A stretch of DNA of 64,000 bases. It comes from Bacillus sp. FJAT-29937 (GTDB taxonomy: Bacteria; Bacillota; Bacilli; Bacillales; Cytobacillaceae). The stretch lies in contig NZ_LMAS01000002.1 in assembly GCF_001509555.1 (NCBI RefSeq), positions 476,285-540,284 on the forward strand. The letters run 5' to 3'. The position numbers were made by a program, and so were the translations under genes. The first letter of the stretch is position 1. Each line of letters opens with the position of its first letter. The notes beneath the pieces were generated by a model. That model ran no database searches. It worked only from the letters and a program-made list of their open reading frames with translations, and was not told the DNA's origin. This document shows, one piece after another, positions 1-9,322 of the stretch.

Positions 1-549
1 ACCTGTAGCTAAAATATCAAAAGTGTCATTTATTATTAAAATAGGCTTTTTTATTAATTCTGCAAGAGATAGAGCAATCTTTTTAACATCTCCCCCCTCT
101 AGAATAACCTTTGTTAATTCACGATTAATTTCCTCCGACCTTTTAAGAATTAGAGATTGATAATTGAGTATAGAGCCCAAGACAATTGAAAAAACTGTTG
201 AATAGTTCATAGACGGCGGTAGCAAAACTAGTGGTAAACCATAAGTATCTGCAGCATGTACTAATTTATTATTTATTTGAAATCCAGTGATCATAGGGTG
301 AATACCTAATGCTGCTACTCCAAAATTAGAAAACTTTTGTATTGTTTCAACTTGTCCTTCGTAATTATTGCTTAAGCTATGAAACGTAGTTAGAATAAAT
401 TCCCCACCAGCAATAAATTTATCCACCTTATTAGGTATTTCTAATACACTTACACTCTTTACTGTTCTATTTAATCCTTCATGCCCAGCAATTAAATTTA
501 GTTTTTTAAGAGGCTCCATTTCTAACATACCTTTCACTGTCATCCTCAC
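1..549 (-). CDS. PucR-type transcriptional regulator, N-terminal part (truncated by window edge)
   Basis: The reverse strand reads 183 open codons off the window's left edge, so the C-terminal part is missing. The translation begins MTVKGMLEMEPLKKLNLIAG and contains VLEIPNKVDKFIAGGEFILTT, the pattern of the PucR N-terminal domain (purine catabolism regulator family), which usually precedes a C-terminal helix-turn-helix of the PucR/CdaR type. A GTG at 549 lies 8 nt from a GGGAGG Shine-Dalgarno; the ATG at 543 is the alternative. The gene diverges from the XRE-cupin regulator and the hydantoinase genes, so it may regulate N-heterocycle breakdown; that role is inference. Confidence 0.8.
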   Translation of the reverse strand, partial: MRMTVKGMLEMEPLKKLNLIAGHEGLNRTVKSVSVLEIPNKVDKFIAGGEFILTTFHSLSNNYEGQVETIQKFSNFGVAALGIHPMITGFQINNKLVHAADTYGLPLVLLPPSMNYSTVFSIVLGSILNYQSLILKRSEEINRELTKVILEGGDVKKIALSLAELIKKPILIINDTFDILATG

Positions 550-871
550 AATTATACCCTCCCATTAAGGCAATACATATTTGGATATTCATCCAAATAT
601 ATCCATTTTTGGTGATTTCCTATTTAAAGTATAAACTTCATCCTTTTATTAAAATGATTAATAAGAAAATTCACCTTTTTACTGTAATACTATACTCTTT
701 AAAGTTTATATTCAAAAAAATTATTAAAAAATTTAAAATATATATTCATTTCAGATAAAAGTTATGTTATATTCATAATAATTACAGTAGTACCACAAAT
801 ATTTAGGGAATTCTGTAATTCAACTCTATCTCGTTACAGTAGACTTACAATTTATTAGGGGTTGCATTTAA
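550..871. promoter_or_regulatory. Divergent regulatory region with repeated TTACAGTA motifs
   Basis: This AT-rich gap separates the PucR-like gene from the XRE-cupin gene. It contains four copies of an ATTACAGTA-like 9-mer: reverse at 680-688, forward at 781-789, reverse at 811-819 (TTCTGTAAT) and forward at 833-841. The 781 and 811 copies form an inverted pair, AATTACAG and CTGTAATT. The spacing suggests operator sites for one of the two flanking regulators. No convincing -35/-10 pair could be assigned. Confidence 0.4.
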
Positions 872-1417
872 ATGGAGGATATTTACAAGAAAATCAAAGC
901 TTTAAGGCTACAGAACAACCTTACATTGAAGGAGCTAAGTGAGGAAACCGGATTATCGCTTAGTTTTTTATCACAGATTGAAAGAGGAGCTTCATCACTT
1001 TCAATCACGTCATTAAAGAAAATAGCTGATGCACTTGGGGTATCGATGATTTTCTTTTTTGAAGAGGAAAGGTACAAGCAGTTGTATTTTTTAAGAAGGC
1101 AAGATCAGAAGTTTTTTAAAGTAAATGGCGGGCAACAAAGATATGCTCGCTTATCAGGTACCTTTCCTGACCGAAAGCTTGAACCGATGATGGTTATTCT
1201 TCCCCCTTACCTTAAAGAGGAACAAAAGCACAGTCATTTAGGAGAGGAGTTTTATTACATCTTAAAAGGTGATGTAATCTTTCATTTAAACGATGAAAGC
1301 TACCGCATGACAACAGGAGACACCATCCACTTTCCTTCAGAACTTATACACGAATGGGAAAATCCAACTTCAGAGGAAACTTTCATTTTAAGCGTAACAA
1401 CACCAATCATTTTCTAA
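872..1417 (+). CDS. XRE-family regulator with C-terminal cupin domain
   Basis: This 181-aa protein has an N-terminal helix-turn-helix (residues ~6-60, including LKELSEETGLSLSFLSQIER) and a C-terminal cupin (residues ~105-178, with HSHLGEEFYYILKG and a PSELIHEWEN end). The arrangement is that of XRE-cupin regulators of amino-acid, polyamine or N-compound catabolism, where the cupin is thought to sense a small ligand. It starts 20 nt before the hyuA start and is probably co-transcribed with it, so local control of the hydantoinase-like operon is likely. The effector is unknown. Confidence 0.85.
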   Translation: MEDIYKKIKALRLQNNLTLKELSEETGLSLSFLSQIERGASSLSITSLKKIADALGVSMIFFFEEERYKQLYFLRRQDQKFFKVNGGQQRYARLSGTFPDRKLEPMMVILPPYLKEEQKHSHLGEEFYYILKGDVIFHLNDESYRMTTGDTIHFPSELIHEWENPTSEETFILSVTTPIIF

Positions 1418-1437
1418 TCCAAAGGAGTGCAGATCAC

Positions 1438-3480
1438 ATGAGAGTAGCAACAGATATCGGAGGTACCTTTACAGATATTGTTTACGTTGATGACCAAGGA
1501 TATGTCGGGATTGCCAAAAGCAACACAACCCCGCCAAACTTTGAAAAAGGGGTTCTTGATGTTATTGAAAAAGCAGGTGTGAAATCTGAGAAATTGTCTA
1601 TGTTTATTCATGGAACAACTGTCATCATTAATACGCTGACGGAGCGCAAGGGAGCCAAAATGGGGCTCATTACGACAAAGGGATTCCGGGATATTTTAGA
1701 GATTGCTAGAGGAAACAGACCGGACTTATTCAACGTCCGCTATAAAAAGCCGGAACCATTTGTTGAGCGTCATCTTCGTCTTGAAGTAGATGAGCGTCTT
1801 AATTACAAAGGTGAAATCCTTTCCCATCTGAAAAGAGAAGATATCGAAGCATGCGTAAATTACTTTAAAAAAGAGGGGGTTGAAGCTATTGCCGTTTCTT
1901 TTTTGCACTCTTATGTGAACCCATCACACGAAAAAGAAACAGTAAAGATCATCAAAGAGCTTTGGCCAGAAGTATTCGTTACATCATCAAACGAGATCAC
2001 AAAAGAATGGCGTGAATATGAGAGAACAAACACAGCTGTTCTGAACGCCTATGTGCAGCCAACAGCGACAACCTATATTGATAAATTAGACAAGGAACTA
2101 AGAGAGCAAATTGAAATAGATCAGCGCTACATTATGCAGTCTAATGGCGGAACAACAAAGTTTAATAATGCCAAGGAAGCGCCGATCAATATGGTTGAAT
2201 CCGGACCGGTTGCCGGTATTTTCGGGGCTGCGGTTCTTGGGGAGCTCATCGGTGAAAAGAACATTATTGCCTTTGACATCGGTGGTACAACAGCGAAATG
2301 TTCACTTATTGAAGATGGCGAAGTGAAGGTTTCCACTGACTACTACATTGAAAGAGACAGCCGTAATGCCGGATATCCAATTAAAGCACCTGTTGTTGAT
2401 ATCGTTGAAATCGGAAACGGAGGCGGATCCATTGCATGGATTGATAACGCAGGATCTCTGAAAGTCGGTCCTCAATCTGCCGGTGCTGATCCAGGACCTG
2501 TTGCATACGGATTAGGTGGCACAGAGCCAACGACCACAGATGCGAACCTTTTAACAGGCCGTCTGTCTCCAAAAAACTTTGACTATGACGTTGACATGAA
2601 AAGTGTTAGAGACGCCATCCAGAAAAAGATTGGGGACCATTACGGCATTACAGCTGAAGAGGCAGCGCTTGGTATTATCCGAATTGCTGACTCTAACATG
2701 CTAAATGCACTGAAATTGATTTCTATCCGTAAAGGACACAATCCGCAAGACTTCACATTACTTGCATTTGGCGGCGGGGGATCAATGCATGCGCCAGCGC
2801 TTGCTCTTGAACTAGGTGTTAAGAAAGTCGTTGTACCAATTGCTTCACCGGTATTCTCTGCCTGGGGAATGCTTATGACAGACTTGCGCCATGACTACAT
2901 CAAGACATATATTAAGCGCTTAAATGAGCTTAGTCTTGCAGAAATGGATACCCAGTGGGACGAAATTGAAAAGCATGCCCTTGCTCATTATGAAGAAGAA
3001 GGCATGGTTGCAGATCAGGTAGAATTCCATCGCTTTGCCGATATGCGCTACCTTGGCCAGGAGCACACCGTTAAAGTGCCAGTGCCAAATGGCCAGTGGA
3101 CAGAAGAAGATAAGCAAGCGATCATCGCGAAATTCCATGAGCTTCATGAAAAGAACTATACATTCCAGCTGGAAGATTCACCTACGGAAATCGTTAATCT
3201 TCATGTAACCGCTTTTGGTAAAGTGCCAAAACCTGCAATCGGTAAAGTGACACATACAGGCTCCCTTGAGGAAGCGAAAAAAGAAGACCGCAATGTTTAC
3301 TACGAGAAACAAGGATGGATCAATACACCAGTCTATGACCGCGAAAAGCTACCGCCAAATGAATTTATCCAAGGGCCTGCAATTGTGGAAGAAAAAGCAG
3401 CGGTAACCGTGATTTATCAAGGACAGCAATTACACCTAGATGACTTCGGAAACATCATTATCGAAATGGAGGAGAGATAA
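1438..3480 (+). CDS. hyuA: Hydantoinase/oxoprolinase family protein, subunit A (HyuA-like)
   Basis: The 680-aa protein has the two actin-like ATPase signatures of the HyuA family: DIGGTFTD at residues ~6-13 and DIGGTTAKC near residue 280, plus the GGGGSMHAPALA segment. Relatives are the ATP-dependent A subunits of N-methylhydantoinase, 5-oxoprolinase, caprolactamase and acetone carboxylase, which phosphorylate the substrate during ATP-driven ring opening or carboxylation. The reading frame is open upstream to 1354, but ATG 1438 is preceded by AAAGGAGTG and begins at the family N-terminus MRVATDIGG. It abuts hyuB. Substrate cannot be read from sequence; an amide ring is likely given the neighbouring racemases. 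Confidence 0.88.
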   Translation: MRVATDIGGTFTDIVYVDDQGYVGIAKSNTTPPNFEKGVLDVIEKAGVKSEKLSMFIHGTTVIINTLTERKGAKMGLITTKGFRDILEIARGNRPDLFNVRYKKPEPFVERHLRLEVDERLNYKGEILSHLKREDIEACVNYFKKEGVEAIAVSFLHSYVNPSHEKETVKIIKELWPEVFVTSSNEITKEWREYERTNTAVLNAYVQPTATTYIDKLDKELREQIEIDQRYIMQSNGGTTKFNNAKEAPINMVESGPVAGIFGAAVLGELIGEKNIIAFDIGGTTAKCSLIEDGEVKVSTDYYIERDSRNAGYPIKAPVVDIVEIGNGGGSIAWIDNAGSLKVGPQSAGADPGPVAYGLGGTEPTTTDANLLTGRLSPKNFDYDVDMKSVRDAIQKKIGDHYGITAEEAALGIIRIADSNMLNALKLISIRKGHNPQDFTLLAFGGGGSMHAPALALELGVKKVVVPIASPVFSAWGMLMTDLRHDYIKTYIKRLNELSLAEMDTQWDEIEKHALAHYEEEGMVADQVEFHRFADMRYLGQEHTVKVPVPNGQWTEEDKQAIIAKFHELHEKNYTFQLEDSPTEIVNLHVTAFGKVPKPAIGKVTHTGSLEEAKKEDRNVYYEKQGWINTPVYDREKLPPNEFIQGPAIVEEKAAVTVIYQGQQLHLDDFGNIIIEMEER

Positions 3481-5220
3481 ATGACAACAACGAAAGTCAA
3501 AGTGGATCCATTTACATTGGAAATCGTTAAAGATTCTCTTTTAGCAGCAGGGGACGAAATGTTCGTCGCCCTTGCCCGTACATCTATGAGTCCCATTGTT
3601 TATGAAGTGCTCGATTACGCCAGTGGATTGACGGATGCAGAAGGAAACCTACTTACTCAAGGAAATGGTGTAACAGGATTCATCGGAATGCTTACGTTCA
3701 TGGTAAAAGAAACGCTAAAAAAATATCCGGGCGAAAAATTACAGCCTGGCGACGTCATCATTATTAATGATCCATACAATGGCGGAGGCTCCCACCTTTC
3801 CGATGTCGGTCTTGTTATGCCGATCTTCTATGAAGGCGAACTTATTGCATTCTCTGCCAACAAAGCCCACTGGACAGAAGTTGGAGGAAAGGATCCAGGT
3901 TCATTTACAAATGATGCGGTTGATATCTTCCAGGAAGGTCTCCAATTTAATTGCATCAAGCTTTACGAAGCTGATCGCCTAAATGAAGGCATTGTTGAAA
4001 TAATACGGTCCAATGTCCGATTCCCGGATCTTTCACTAGGGGATATGTGGGCACAAGTTGCGGCGCTTCGTACAGGTGACCGCCGATTAAAGGAGCTTTG
4101 CGACAAACATGGAAAAGATACAATTCTAGCTGCCATAGATTACTTATTAGATCATGGCGAAACGATTTCTCGCCAAGAAATTCAAAAGCTGCCAAAGGGC
4201 GTTTTTGAAGCAGAGGATTTCATTGATACAGACGGCGTTGGTAATGGGCCGTTCCCAATCAAAGTAAAAGTAACCATTACAGACGATGAGTTCATTTGCG
4301 ATTTCCGGGGAAGTTCACCGCAGGTACCTGGACCGATGAACTGTTCCTTTACTGGGCTGATGTCAGCGGTTCGGGTCATTTTCTTAGCGATCACAAACCC
4401 GGAACAAGATGTCAATGATGGTGTATTCAGACCACTCAAGGTTATTGTGGATAAAAAATCCATCATGTCAGCTGAAAGACCAGTACCGGTTTCTAACTAT
4501 TTCGAAACCCTTTTAGGAAGCCTGGATCTAGTCTGGAAAGCACTGGCACCACATCTTCCAAACCGCCTAACAGCAGGACATCATCTGTCTGTATGTTCCG
4601 TAACATTAACTGGTAATCACCAAGACACGGATGAGCCATTCCTAATCGTTGAACCTTCAGTCGGAGGCTGGGGCGGAGGTATGGGACAAGATGGAGCTTC
4701 CGGCCAATTCTGTATCGCTGATGGTGAAACCTATAACATTCCTGTTGAAGTGGCTGAAACGCGCTACGGCGTATTAATCGATGAATACAGTCTTCGCCAA
4801 GACTGCAATGGTGCTGGTGCAGGGGAGTATATCGGTGGTAAGGGGGTTATCCGAGCTTACCGGGCATTGTCCGATGGACAGGCTGCTACCATTACTTATG
4901 GGCGAAATAAATTCTATCCATGGGGTATGAACAAAGGTCATGAAGGATCACCAAACGAATTCTACATCCATAAAGCCAATGGTGAAGTTGACGGACCATA
5001 CGGGGTTTACCCTCGATACAGGCTTCAAAAGAATGATGTGGTCCGCCTGATGACTGGAACAGGCGGCGGCTATGGAAATCCGCTAAACCGTCCGGCCGAT
5101 CAGGTGGCCAAGGATGTGAAGAATGGCTACTTCACAGTAGAAGAAGCAAGAGCGCACTTCCTTGTTGAAGTGGACCCAGTAACATTTGAATATAAAGAAC
5201 TGCCAGGCAGACAAGCATAA
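3481..5220 (+). CDS. hyuB: Hydantoinase/oxoprolinase family protein, subunit B (HyuB-like)
   Basis: This 579-aa protein starts directly after the hyuA stop codon (GGAGAGATAA then ATG), so the two are translationally linked. Family features include the DPFTLEIVKDSL N-terminus, NDPYNGGGSHLSDV near residue 97 and the glycine-rich GGGYGNPLNRP near the C-terminus. HyuB proteins form a complex with HyuA and complete the ATP-dependent hydrolysis or carboxylation. Length is normal for a stand-alone B subunit. The exact reaction (hydantoin, oxoproline or lactam) is not resolved. Confidence 0.88.
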   Translation: MTTTKVKVDPFTLEIVKDSLLAAGDEMFVALARTSMSPIVYEVLDYASGLTDAEGNLLTQGNGVTGFIGMLTFMVKETLKKYPGEKLQPGDVIIINDPYNGGGSHLSDVGLVMPIFYEGELIAFSANKAHWTEVGGKDPGSFTNDAVDIFQEGLQFNCIKLYEADRLNEGIVEIIRSNVRFPDLSLGDMWAQVAALRTGDRRLKELCDKHGKDTILAAIDYLLDHGETISRQEIQKLPKGVFEAEDFIDTDGVGNGPFPIKVKVTITDDEFICDFRGSSPQVPGPMNCSFTGLMSAVRVIFLAITNPEQDVNDGVFRPLKVIVDKKSIMSAERPVPVSNYFETLLGSLDLVWKALAPHLPNRLTAGHHLSVCSVTLTGNHQDTDEPFLIVEPSVGGWGGGMGQDGASGQFCIADGETYNIPVEVAETRYGVLIDEYSLRQDCNGAGAGEYIGGKGVIRAYRALSDGQAATITYGRNKFYPWGMNKGHEGSPNEFYIHKANGEVDGPYGVYPRYRLQKNDVVRLMTGTGGGYGNPLNRPADQVAKDVKNGYFTVEEARAHFLVEVDPVTFEYKELPGRQA

Positions 5221-5236
5221 TCGGAAGGCAATAAAT

Positions 5237-5551
5237 ATGAAGATAACAGAACCAAAAGTGACCGATGAAATCGTACAAACTCTTTTTAAAGACCAATTTC
5301 AAGGCGCTGAAGTGAAATTTGGCTTTGTCTCGATTCCTGCTGGAGCACGTCTTCCGCTAGAAGGAACGACTGCATATGAGGAACATGAGTATTCTTATAT
5401 TCTGAAAGGTTCTTTATCTGGTGAAAGCGGAGGGAAACCTTACAATATCAAGGCAGGGGAAGCCTCGTATATTCCTGCAGGGGAAAAGCATTGGTGTGTC
5501 AACAATGCCGACAGTGCAGTTGAATTGGTATACGCATTAGTGAAGGGCTAA
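5237..5551 (+). CDS. Small cupin-domain protein
   Basis: A 104-aa single-domain cupin with EEHEYSYILKGSLSGESG followed by AGEASYIPAGEKHWCVN, the two conserved cupin motifs carrying candidate metal-ligand His/Glu residues. The frame is open from 5186, but ATG 5237 has GGAAGG about 9 nt upstream and falls after the hyuB stop at 5220. It closes the XRE-hyuA-hyuB-cupin unit and may be a sensor or an auxiliary enzyme. No specific function can be assigned. Confidence 0.75.
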   Translation: MKITEPKVTDEIVQTLFKDQFQGAEVKFGFVSIPAGARLPLEGTTAYEEHEYSYILKGSLSGESGGKPYNIKAGEASYIPAGEKHWCVNNADSAVELVYALVKG

Positions 5552-5791
5552 TAAAGTATTAAACTATTAAATGAGGGGATATAAGATATTTCATCAGGAG
5601 AGGCGTAATACGTGTAAATAGATTGATTTTAAGGATTTTGGAGAATACAATCTTTTACTTTTGTGAAATGATATTGCGCCCGCAACTCTCCTTGTCCTTC
5701 TTTCTTTATTTAAATTTAGCATGTATTCGCCTCTAGATTTTCTATATGATATCGGAAATTTTCCCGAATTTAAATTAGAGGTGGGGTAAAA

Positions 5792-5824
5792 ATGATTTAT
5801 GAAAACCGAGTGTCTCAAGCATAA
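5792..5824 (+). other. Original N-terminus of the M24 peptidase, cut by an in-frame TAA
   Basis: An ATG at 5792 behind a good ribosome site (GAGGTGGGG, 5779-5787) opens MIYENRVSQA and then hits TAA at 5822-5824. The following in-frame codons (VKLQELNLQAVVVTSPSNFY) match the N-terminal domain of the M24 paralogue at 13616 (RLNELKKYLENQNVDIAIIK). The stop therefore interrupts what was one gene after 10 codons. No frameshift is needed to rejoin the parts. Confidence 0.75.
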
Positions 5825-5857
5825 GTAAAATTACAAGAATTAAATTTACAAGCAGTA

Positions 5858-6907
5858 GTGGTAACCTCTCCATCGAATTTCTACTACTTTAGTGGAACAT
5901 GGCTTGATTCTAATGAAAGATTACAGGCCATCATTATTCCACAAATCGGAAAACCAGTTATGATTGTACATGAAATGTCAAAAGAAGAAATACTTTTTAC
6001 AGCTTCCTTTGAAATCGAGTTTTGGAAAGATGGCGACAATTCTATTGAATTGTTAGCTGAAAAGTTATCTTCTTATGCTACTGTGTCTATTGATGATTCT
6101 TGGCCAAGTGGAAAGTTATTAGAGTTAATGGAATACAAGAAAAATGTAACTTTCACCAAAGGATCAAACATCATTCATTCTTTAAGAATGTATAAAGATG
6201 AAAAAGAAATTGAACTTTTAAGGGAATCAGGAAAAATAGCAGATGAAGTAATGAAACAAATCATTGATTACATTAGTCCGGGTACTACCGAAAAAGAAGT
6301 GGCAGATGAAATTAAAAGGTTATTTGCTTTAAAAGGGGTAGAGAAGCTGTCATTCAACCCAATTGTAGGCGCAGAGAAAAATGGAGCTATCCCTCATCAT
6401 CAATCTGACGAAACTATTATAAGGTCAGGGGATATGGTAGTTATTGATATGGGAGGAGTTAAAAATCATTACTGTTCCGATATCACCCGAACAATCGTAG
6501 TGGGTGAAGAACCAGATGAAGAAAAGAAAAATGTTTATGAAGTGGTTAAACGCGCGCAAGATGAGGCTGTCAAAGCTATCAGACCAGGAATTGAGCTAAA
6601 AGAAATTGACAAAATTGCTAGGGATATTATTAGCAAATCCGGTTATGGAGTAAACTTTACTCACCGAACTGGTCATGGTATAGGGATTGACGTTCATGAG
6701 GAACCATACGTTACTTTTAATAACAGTCAAGTTTTAGAACCTGGGATGGTCACTAGTGTGGAGCCCGGTATTTATTTAAGTGATAGATATGGCGTTAGAA
6801 TTGAAGATATTGTTTTAGTTACACCAGTAGGATTTGAACGTCTAAATAACCTTTCGAGAGATCTCATTATCACTAAAAAGCCCAAAACAGCAAATATGAA
6901 GCAGTAG
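5858..6907 (+). CDS. M24 family Xaa-Pro-type metallopeptidase, N-terminally interrupted
   Basis: The open part of this gene is 349 aa from a GTG at 5858. It retains the pita-bread metallopeptidase core with the expected metal ligands: VIDMGG and SDITRT (two Asp), RTGHGIGIDVHEEP (His), SVEPGIY (Glu) and VRIEDIVLV (Glu). Its natural start is almost certainly ATG 5792, which is separated by a TAA at codon 11. GTG 5858 has no clear Shine-Dalgarno, so the gene is either a recent pseudogene, weakly translated from an internal start, or affected by a sequence error. Family members cleave Xaa-Pro bonds or related substrates such as creatine. Confidence 0.7.
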   Translation: MVTSPSNFYYFSGTWLDSNERLQAIIIPQIGKPVMIVHEMSKEEILFTASFEIEFWKDGDNSIELLAEKLSSYATVSIDDSWPSGKLLELMEYKKNVTFTKGSNIIHSLRMYKDEKEIELLRESGKIADEVMKQIIDYISPGTTEKEVADEIKRLFALKGVEKLSFNPIVGAEKNGAIPHHQSDETIIRSGDMVVIDMGGVKNHYCSDITRTIVVGEEPDEEKKNVYEVVKRAQDEAVKAIRPGIELKEIDKIARDIISKSGYGVNFTHRTGHGIGIDVHEEPYVTFNNSQVLEPGMVTSVEPGIYLSDRYGVRIEDIVLVTPVGFERLNNLSRDLIITKKPKTANMKQ

Positions 6908-6989
6908 CAAAAGTAATATGGATCCAAAAGGTTAGCTGCTTAAAGGGATAGCCCTTCTGTAAGAAAACTAAAATTAAGGAGGAAGGAAA

Positions 6990-7766
6990 ATGAAAAAGAA
7001 GATTTTATGGATTAATCCGGTCACAACTGATCTATTTGATCAAACATTTAAGGAAGAATACGAGAAGGTAAAACAAACAGATACGATTGTAGATGTTGTC
7101 TCGTTAAAACCAGCGCCTGGGCCCATTCATCTTGAATACAATGCTTATGAAGTCATGATAATGCCAGAAGTGCTAGAGATCATTTATCAGGCAGAAAAGG
7201 ATGGCTATGATGCAGCGATTATTGGTTGTTTTTATGATCCTCTTATCAGAGCAGCTAGGGAAATTTCCAATAAAATAGTAATAACTGCCCCGGCAGAAGC
7301 TAGTTTACATCTTGCTTCTACACTTGGAGAAAGTATTTCTATTATTGTAGGTAGAGATAAGTGGATTCCAGAGATGAAAGAGAATGTTCATAAATACGGT
7401 TGCATAAATAAGCTTGCTTCTTTTAGATCTGTCAATTTGGGAGTAACCGATTTTCAGAAGGATCATGCTGAAACGGAAAAAAGGATTAAACAAGCTGCAA
7501 GGGAAGCAATGGAAATTGATGGGGCGGATGTTATCATCTTGGGATGCACAATGGAGTTTGGTTTCTATGATGTAATTCAAAGAGAACTGGGTATTCCTAT
7601 TATTGACGCAAGTTTAGCCCCATTTAAATATGCAGAATATCTTGTAGAAATGAAGCAAAAATTCAATTGGGGCCATAGTAAAAGAATCGGATATCAGTCT
7701 CCTCCTGATAAGGAGATACATGAATGGGGCCTTTTTAAACAAAGAGCTAGTTTGAAAAACAATTAA
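6990..7766 (+). CDS. Asp/Glu/hydantoin racemase family protein (copy 1)
   Basis: This 258-aa protein carries the paired catalytic cysteines of the Asp/Glu racemase fold, in IIGCFYDP (Cys80) and IILGCTMEF (Cys186). In the hydantoin and aspartate racemase family the two Cys act as opposing acid/base residues. ATG 6990 follows AAGGAGGAAGG. The close paralogue at 9323 shares NAYEVMIMPE/NAYNAMIMPE, PEMKENVHKYG and IGYQSPP. Next to hyuAB it plausibly inverts a substrate stereocentre, but the substrate is unknown. Confidence 0.82.
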   Translation: MKKKILWINPVTTDLFDQTFKEEYEKVKQTDTIVDVVSLKPAPGPIHLEYNAYEVMIMPEVLEIIYQAEKDGYDAAIIGCFYDPLIRAAREISNKIVITAPAEASLHLASTLGESISIIVGRDKWIPEMKENVHKYGCINKLASFRSVNLGVTDFQKDHAETEKRIKQAAREAMEIDGADVIILGCTMEFGFYDVIQRELGIPIIDASLAPFKYAEYLVEMKQKFNWGHSKRIGYQSPPDKEIHEWGLFKQRASLKNN

Positions 7767-7793
7767 CATATTAAATTTGATGTAAATTATTTT

Positions 7794-7816
7794 ATCGGAA
7801 TAAAATTCTGATTTTT
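7794..7816 (+). terminator. Weak hairpin with short T-run
   Basis: ATCGGAAT at 7794-7801 pairs with ATTCTGAT at 7805-7812 (one G-U pair), followed by a short T-run. It may partly terminate transcription after the first racemase. Confidence 0.3.
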
Positions 7817-7874
7817 CGCACCATTATGAAATAATAAAAAATGGGGGAGTTATACTTCCCGAGGGAGGGAAATT

Positions 7875-9224
7875 ATGGCGGGGCAACCGATGGAAATTAA
7901 TAATTCAGGGGAAAAAGTTCAGGTTGGTTCTTATTTTAGCGACATGCCATTTACAAAGAAACATGCTTTTATAGGACTTGCGATATTCTTCGCTTTTATC
8001 ATTGAGGCTTGGGAATTAATGATCATCATTTTTGTTAGTGGTTCAATCGCTTCCGAGTTTAACTTATCGACTGTACAAGTGGGCTCACTAATTGGTTCTG
8101 TTTTTTTAGGGATGATACCGGGAGCTTATATGTTCGGGATCATCGCCGATAAAATAGGACGGAAAAAAACAATGGTTTATAGTTTAATAGGTTTTTCTGT
8201 CTTTTCAATGATTAGTGTATTTTCCATTAATTTTAGCATGCTTTATACTACAAGGCTGTTAGCTGGTGTAGCAATTTCAGGATTGCTCGTTTGTATTTTT
8301 CCGTATTTTGGTGAAGTATTACCAGTAAAACAGCGTGGAAAAGCAAGTGGTTACTTATCTTCAGGCTGGCCTTTTGGTGTTCTAATTGCAGTAGGGATTA
8401 CTGCACTTTCAACTGAAATAGGTGGATTATTAGCGAGCTGGAGATCTGTTCTCTTTATAAGTTCAATGGCTGGGCTATGGGCTCTTGTGCTAATGAAACT
8501 ACCTGAATCTCCATATTGGTTAGTAGGAAAAGGAAGACAAAAAGAAGCCAAAGAGATTATTAATTACCTAAGCGATGGTAAGGTTAAAGTAGATGAAAAC
8601 ATACAGCTAGAAATCTCAAAAGTTCGACAGGCAAGTTACCCTGAGATTTTTAAAGGTAAGCTCTTAAAACTTACAACGTTGCAAACAATTATTAACTTTA
8701 CTCTTGCTTTTGGCTATTGGGGTTTGTATACATGGATTCCTACATTATTAATGGAAAAGGGCCTATCAATGTCACAAAGCTTAGGATTTATAGCTTTAAC
8801 TTCCATTATGCAGATTCCCGGTTATATAGTAGCTTCACATATGACAGCTAAATTTGGAAGAAAAAAAATACTATTTATTTTTGTAACTGGTGCAGCTATA
8901 AGTGGCTTCCTATTCGCCTTTTCTTCTAGCATGGTTGAACTATACCTTTTCAACTTCCTTCTATCATTCTTTAATCAAGGGGCTTGGGCGGTATGGAATA
9001 CCTGGTTCGGAGAAATCTATCCGACAAATGTTCGGGGAACTGGATATAGCTTCGGTGCAGCCTCACAACGTTGGGCTAATACTTTTGCCCCTTCACTTAT
9101 AGGTCTTGTAATTGGTTTAGGCTGGACATTTGGGGCAACCGTTTCTTTTATAGAAGCTTTTGTGGTTGTTACTATGGTAACATTACTTTTCTTGCCGGAG
9201 ACGGAAGGGAAAATTTTAAATTAG
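7875..9224 (+). CDS. MFS transporter (sugar/organic-acid porter type)
   Basis: A 449-aa integral membrane protein with about 12 hydrophobic segments. The loop motif GIIADKIGRKK after TM2 is the MFS signature A, the PESPYWLVGKGR segment precedes the central loop, and the C-terminus ends PETEGKIL, as in the sugar-porter/AAHS-like branch. ATG 7875 follows GAGGGAGGG. It lies between the two racemase paralogues, so it probably imports the compound they act on; that is inference from position. Confidence 0.83.
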   Translation: MAGQPMEINNSGEKVQVGSYFSDMPFTKKHAFIGLAIFFAFIIEAWELMIIIFVSGSIASEFNLSTVQVGSLIGSVFLGMIPGAYMFGIIADKIGRKKTMVYSLIGFSVFSMISVFSINFSMLYTTRLLAGVAISGLLVCIFPYFGEVLPVKQRGKASGYLSSGWPFGVLIAVGITALSTEIGGLLASWRSVLFISSMAGLWALVLMKLPESPYWLVGKGRQKEAKEIINYLSDGKVKVDENIQLEISKVRQASYPEIFKGKLLKLTTLQTIINFTLAFGYWGLYTWIPTLLMEKGLSMSQSLGFIALTSIMQIPGYIVASHMTAKFGRKKILFIFVTGAAISGFLFAFSSSMVELYLFNFLLSFFNQGAWAVWNTWFGEIYPTNVRGTGYSFGAASQRWANTFAPSLIGLVIGLGWTFGATVSFIEAFVVVTMVTLLFLPETEGKILN

Positions 9225-9322
9225 CGACACAATTACATGGAATTTACTGAATATTCAATCGTGATGTATAAGGTGGTTAGTAGGCCTCACGAGATAACTT
9301 TAAGAGACGAGGGGAGACTAGT

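Noticed and set aside
5594..5818. 74-codon open frame on the minus strand
   Set aside because: It overlaps the ribosome site and start of the M24 gene, shows no recognisable domain and is probably chance.
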